Shown here one piece after another: positions 4,893 to 7,523 of a stretch of 7,523 nt of DNA. The stretch is from NCBI GenBank assembly GCA_030619345.1, contig JAUXBO010000114.1, positions 1-7,523 of the forward strand, given 5' to 3'. Position 1 is the first letter of the stretch. Each line of letters begins with the position of its first letter. The translations under genes and the position numbers were made by a program. Origin of the DNA: Candidatus Zixiibacteriota bacterium (GTDB taxonomy: Bacteria; Zixibacteria; MSB-5A5; GN15; FEB-12). Below the pieces are notes generated by a model. It was not told the DNA's origin, did not search any database, and saw nothing but the letters and a program-made list of their open reading frames with translations.

Positions 4893-6068
4893 TTAGTTGA
4901 AATAGCGATGGTCGGTCTGGTCTACCTGATAATATTTGTTAGCTCCACCATCGACCGGCCGTAATTGATCCAGCCAGCAGGCTTCATCATTTCGGTGGCA
5001 AACCAGCAATCGCTGTTCGTCGGCCGCATGCTTGGCCCGGTGGTATTTCAGGTAAATGTGCCGATGGTCGACACCTATGATCTCGATCTTGCCGGATTCA
5101 TGTGACATACAGTACTTGACTCGCTTGCCCAACCCGGAGCAGAGTTTTTTGGCCTGTTCCACCTTGTGGTAAGATTCGACGATCGGCATCTCGTACGGCT
5201 CGTTACCGGCTGTCGGCCGCCCCTGGAAGACATAATACTGACTGACGCCCATAAATGACAATTCGTTCCAGAGTTGCGCCATTGCTTTGGGGTCATCGGA
5301 TATTCCGCGGAGGATAGGATTCTGATTCATACAGATTACACCAGCCTCAATTACTCGTCTGATAGCCTCCCGCGACTGCTTAGTCAATTCACGCGGGTGA
5401 TCATAGTGACACATTAGATATATCCGACGATCCGGCAAGGAATGCTCCTTGAACAGATCGATCAGTGACTGGTCATTGAGAAACCGATAAGGATTGAAGG
5501 CGGGCATTTTGGAACCGATTCTTATGATCCGGACATGGTCAATGGTGCGGAGACGTTCCAATATCTTAGCCAATTTAGGGGTTTGCAGAATTAGAGGGTC
5601 ACCGCCGGTCAAAAGAACGTTGTTGACCTCAGAATGTTCTTCAATATACCGAAGGCCTTCTTCCAAATCGTACTGCACTTCATCGTTACCGTTCATAAAC
5701 AAACGCTTGCGAAAACAGTAACGGCAAAATCCACCGCAGACTTCGTTAACCAAAAGCAGAACTGTCGATCCATACTTGTGTTGAACCCCTTTGCGGACAG
5801 TTATAGCCTTTTCGTCGGAAGCGTCGAGCTGGCCCCACTCATTGAGTTCGTTCTCATGAGGGATGATCAGCTTCCTTATCGGATCTCTGGGATCATTCCA
5901 GTCGATCAGGTTGAGGTAGTAGTCATTCGCCCTGAAAGCATATTTTTTTGAAACTTCGCTCAGCTTCGCGCGTTCTTCCTCAGACAAATGATTCAGGCGA
6001 TCAACGTTCAAGACATATCGAGCCTTTTTTCTCTTTTCAGACGTAGTTACAGCACGGAATTTTTCCAT
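4893..6068 (-). CDS. KamA-family radical SAM/PLP enzyme (aminomutase-like) with non-lysine substrate pocket
   Basis: Relatives are 2,3-aminomutases that use a 4Fe-4S cluster, SAM and PLP to move an alpha-amino group to the beta carbon. The 391-residue protein carries the radical SAM motif CGGFCRYC (Cys111, Cys115, Cys118), Arg120 at the position that binds the substrate carboxylate, LTGGDPL (153-159), RIGSKMP (183-189), the HYDHPRELT segment (221-229) and NQNPILRG (248-255). Lys327 in SHESGK aligns with the PLP lysine of PGGGGK in lysine 2,3-aminomutase. Both aspartates that hold the lysine side-chain amine are gone: the first aligns with Arg284, the second with Cys320. The C-terminal zinc motif CxCxxC is also absent; only Cys357 and Cys364 are there. 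The start at 6068 is chosen over an in-frame ATG at 6122 because AAAGGAGG lies seven bases before it. The family is sure and the reaction unknown; an acidic amino acid substrate is possible. Confidence 0.92.
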   Translation of the reverse strand: MEKFRAVTTSEKRKKARYVLNVDRLNHLSEEERAKLSEVSKKYAFRANDYYLNLIDWNDPRDPIRKLIIPHENELNEWGQLDASDEKAITVRKGVQHKYGSTVLLLVNEVCGGFCRYCFRKRLFMNGNDEVQYDLEEGLRYIEEHSEVNNVLLTGGDPLILQTPKLAKILERLRTIDHVRIIRIGSKMPAFNPYRFLNDQSLIDLFKEHSLPDRRIYLMCHYDHPRELTKQSREAIRRVIEAGVICMNQNPILRGISDDPKAMAQLWNELSFMGVSQYYVFQGRPTAGNEPYEMPIVESYHKVEQAKKLCSGLGKRVKYCMSHESGKIEIIGVDHRHIYLKYHRAKHAADEQRLLVCHRNDEACWLDQLRPVDGGANKYYQVDQTDHRYFN

Positions 6069-6075
6069 TGTGAGG

Positions 6076-6083
6076 CCTCCTTT
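6076..6083 (-). promoter_or_regulatory. Strong Shine-Dalgarno that fixes the KamA-like start
   Basis: AAAGGAGG on the minus strand lies seven bases before the ATG at 6068 and is the strongest ribosome site in the window. It makes the shorter start far more likely than the upstream in-frame ATG at 6122, whose extra 18 residues would be encoded across the leader hairpin. Confidence 0.85.
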
Positions 6084-6098
6084 CCTAGTCCGGACGTT

Positions 6099-6173
6099 TT
6101 TCACAGACCCCAGCCAACACAATTGTGCTGTTCTCTAGTTGGTGGTTCTGAAAGCCGGGGTGACGCTGTGAAA
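6099..6173 (-). ncRNA. Candidate structured 5' leader (nested hairpin) upstream of the KamA-like gene
   Basis: In the minus-strand transcript three nested helices can form: TTTCACAG with CTGTGAAA (6166-6173 with 6099-6106, 8 bp), ACCCC with GGGGT (6157-6161 with 6107-6111, 5 bp, stacked with only a 4-nt bulge on one side), and CCAAC with GTTGG (6138-6142 with 6114-6118, 5 bp). The structure ends 16 nt before the Shine-Dalgarno, where a cis-regulatory RNA would be expected. It does not match a riboswitch class I know, including the lysine riboswitch. The region between helix and ribosome site includes the palindrome GTCCGGAC (6090-6097). Confidence 0.35.
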
Positions 6174-6408
6174 CACAATCATCAATGATGGTTCCAATCA
6201 GCGATGCAGGTTAAAACGCCTAATTCCAGCCGTATCGAAGCGACGTGAGTCACTTCCGACACTCTTAATATACGAAGGATTCTGTCGATCAGCAAGCTCG
6301 CCAGCCCTTTTATTTAGTTTTCTTAACTACCGAGTGACTGAGTAAGGTGTGCTAAAGCACTGTGCAGGAACGTGATACGCCGCCCTCCGTGTTAATAGGA
6401 GGCCTATG
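6174..6408. other. Non-coding spacer between the EamA gene and the KamA-like leader
   Basis: I see no gene here on either strand. It holds the candidate promoter at 6267-6295, a weak GTGC-TAAA-GCAC stem (6349-6360) and a CCTCC/GGAGG pair just past the EamA stop. None is followed by a T-run on the minus strand, so no intrinsic terminator for the EamA gene is evident. Confidence 0.5.
6267..6295 (-). promoter_or_regulatory. Candidate promoter for the KamA-like gene (long leader)
   Basis: On the minus strand, TTGCTG (6290-6295, 3/6) and TATATT (6267-6272, 5/6) are 17 bp apart. If used, the leader would be about 190 nt and would include the nested hairpin at 6099-6173. The weak -35 makes this tentative. 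No better promoter was found closer to the gene. Confidence 0.3.
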
Positions 6409-7263
6409 TTATCGTCTTATTACCAGTGCTATTCCACCCAGAATGAGTACCGCACCATAGACTGTCGGCATGGTCAGTTGTTCTCCGGCCAGACCCACTC
6501 CAATAAGAATTGCGACCAGGGGAGTGATGAAGGCGATAAACGAGACGCCCACGGCCGAGATCCTGGCCAGAAGCCAGTAGTATCCCGCGAAAGCGATGAC
6601 CGACCCAAAGACAGCCAGAAAGAGGATTGAAGAGACTGATGATTGTGTGATCCGAAAATCACCCACGTCTTCGAATACAAAAGCTGCCAATATGAGTGGC
6701 AGCCCACCCAGGGCCGTCTGTAGCCCGGCTGAGACAAAAATATCATCTTGTACGAAGAACTTCTTGTGCAACATCATTCCATAGGCGGACGCTAAAGAAC
6801 TGGCCAGCGCCAGAATTGTCCCCAGAAACAGGTCACCCGACACATTCAACGTGTCGACCGAGATTACTACAATTCCTCCGAGCCCGAGAGCAAGCCCAAC
6901 CCACATAAGAGAGGTGGTACGCTCCTGTTTAAACATGAGAGCTGCCAAAATGGCCACGAACAGTGGGAAAGATGCAAACAGGACAGCAGTCAGCGAGGAC
7001 GAGATGTGCATTTCAGCGAAATAAACAAGCGCGTATCCGCCGCCATACATGTAGAGACCGGGGTAGGCGCGCTTCAGCATTTCCAGCCAGGTCTTGGGGA
7101 AAGGGGATTTTCTGAGCTTAGCGATAGTAAGAAAGATGGCCACCACCAGGATGAATCTAAGGGCGGCGGCAGTGAGTGGTGGGGAATCCTCCAGACCGAT
7201 CTTTATCATAATCCAGGTCGAACCCCAGATGATACAGAGCAAGATGTATATCGAAGAAACCAT
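6409..7263 (-). CDS. EamA/DMT-superfamily transporter (RhaT/YdcZ-like metabolite exporter)
   Basis: This is a predicted inner-membrane carrier of the drug/metabolite transporter superfamily. Members usually export amino acids, purines or other small metabolites, and the substrate cannot be read from sequence. The 284-residue protein has about ten hydrophobic segments in two EamA repeats, at about 4-135 and 147-282. The first repeat opens with the family motif WGSTW (13-17) and contains the SSLTAVLFASFPLFVAI segment; the second contains SVIAFAGYYWLLARISAVG and a conserved GE (260-261). Length is normal. The start is bounded by an in-frame TAA four codons upstream, and the first transmembrane segment begins at once. 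The only purine-rich site, GAGG, is just two bases before the ATG, so translation may be modest. It is divergent from the HTH gene at 7409 with a 145-bp shared control region, so that protein may regulate it. Confidence 0.93.
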   Translation of the reverse strand: MVSSIYILLCIIWGSTWIMIKIGLEDSPPLTAAALRFILVVAIFLTIAKLRKSPFPKTWLEMLKRAYPGLYMYGGGYALVYFAEMHISSSLTAVLFASFPLFVAILAALMFKQERTTSLMWVGLALGLGGIVVISVDTLNVSGDLFLGTILALASSLASAYGMMLHKKFFVQDDIFVSAGLQTALGGLPLILAAFVFEDVGDFRITQSSVSSILFLAVFGSVIAFAGYYWLLARISAVGVSFIAFITPLVAILIGVGLAGEQLTMPTVYGAVLILGGIALVIRR

Positions 7264-7321
7264 GACCTCGAATTAGCCGAGTTAGGTTGTCATAGTCAAA
7301 TGGTACTACGTAAATTGTTAC

Positions 7322-7340
7322 CACTTTCTACCGAAAAGTG
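7322..7340. promoter_or_regulatory. Inverted repeat in the divergent EamA/HTH control region
   Basis: CACTTT (7322-7327) and AAAGTG (7335-7340) form a perfect 6-bp inverted repeat with a 7-bp spacer, between the two divergent start codons. It is a candidate operator; the binding protein is unknown. Confidence 0.3.
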
Positions 7341-7351
7341 TGAAAAACTAT

Positions 7352-7380
7352 TTGATTCTATGCGTTGTGTTCTGGATATT
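7352..7380 (+). promoter_or_regulatory. Candidate promoter for the excisionase-type HTH gene
   Basis: TTGATT (7352-7357, 4/6) and GATATT (7375-7380, 4/6) are 17 bp apart. The start would be near 7387, about 22 bases before the GTG. An alternative with TTGTCA (7287-7292) and TAAATT (7311-7316) at 18-bp spacing is similar in quality. Confidence 0.35.
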
Positions 7381-7408
7381 TTCGCTTCACTTGAAAGGAG
7401 TCAACATC

Positions 7409-7523
7409 GTGGATTACAAAGAGGGCGTTATTAAAAACACAGAATTCTTCACAACTTCCGAATTGGCTCAGAAGTTGAAAATGAACGTTCAGGTCATAAC
7501 TCGCAAGATTCAGGCGGGTGAAA
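7409..7523 (+). CDS. N-terminus of an excisionase/MerR-type helix-turn-helix DNA-binding protein (runs off the right edge)
   Basis: The frame opens with GTG at 7409 and stays open for 38 codons to the window end. AAAGGAG (7394-7400) lies eight bases before the GTG, supporting this start. After a short leader (MDYKEGVIKN), residues 13-38 read EFFTTSELAQKLKMNVQVITRKIQAGE, the classic opening of the HTH_17 (excisionase-family) domain: a TTSELA helix, a turn, and a recognition helix followed by AGE, where the wing would begin. Such domains occur in phage excisionases but also in chromosomal regulators and as an add-on in larger proteins. No integrase or phage gene is in view, so transfer is not implied. 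The remaining protein, and thus any sensor or second domain, lies outside the window. Confidence 0.75.
   Translation, partial: MDYKEGVIKNTEFFTTSELAQKLKMNVQVITRKIQAGE

Noticed and set aside
6069..6122. Upstream ATG extending the KamA-like protein by 18 residues
   Set aside because: The strong AAAGGAGG at 6076-6083 lies inside this extension and points to the ATG at 6068; the extra residues do not resemble the family.
6069..6300. Lysine riboswitch before the aminomutase-like gene
   Set aside because: The leader is too short and lacks the five-helix lysine riboswitch layout and conserved core; the enzyme pocket also argues against lysine.
7409..7523. Prophage or integrative element boundary because of the excisionase-type HTH
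   Set aside because: No integrase, att-like repeat, tRNA or phage gene is in the window; this HTH type is widespread in chromosomal proteins.

Overview
The window reads as ordinary bacterial chromosome from a Gram-negative-type lineage with intermediate base composition. All genes are intact except the two cut by the window edges. I see no transposase, integrase, CRISPR array, tRNA or rRNA. The protein set (a Cu(I) P1B ATPase, a membrane-anchored M23 peptidase, a YdfG-type SDR, a KamA-type radical SAM enzyme, an EamA exporter and an excisionase-type HTH protein) does not fix the taxonomy. An uncultured FCB-group bacterium such as Zixibacteria is only a guess from the general style of the proteins.

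Layout: (1) On the minus strand at 1-149 is the N-terminus of a one-pass membrane protein, perhaps a sensor kinase, with its own promoter. (2) 253-2463 (-) encodes a complete CopA-type copper exporter. Its perfect TATAAT lies so close to the ATG that the mRNA may be leaderless, and phased A-tracts lie behind it. (3) 2543-3445 (-) encodes a membrane-anchored, coiled-coil LytM/M23 endopeptidase with all active-site residues. (4) 3564-3710 (-) is a 48-residue gene with ribbon-helix-helix character and a near-consensus promoter. A perfect DnaA-box sequence overlaps its -10, and a compact array of alternating CGGAT/ATCCG half-sites lies upstream. (5) A roughly 400-bp non-coding region leads to the plus-strand SDR gene (4112-4876). 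(6) Converging on it with a 16-bp gap is a KamA-family radical SAM/PLP enzyme (4893-6068, -). It keeps the FeS, carboxylate-binding and PLP lysine positions but has lost both lysine-recognition aspartates. (7) Its upstream leader can fold into a nested hairpin just before a very strong Shine-Dalgarno. (8) 6409-7263 (-) is an EamA/DMT exporter, divergent from a plus-strand excisionase-type HTH gene (7409 onward) that runs off the window.

The genes do not form one evident pathway. Most are separate transcription units with recognisable sigma-70-like promoters. The best leads are the KamA variant with its structured leader, and the small putative RHH gene with its unusual upstream region (DnaA box, half-site array, and an 18-bp repeat shared with the SDR gene).
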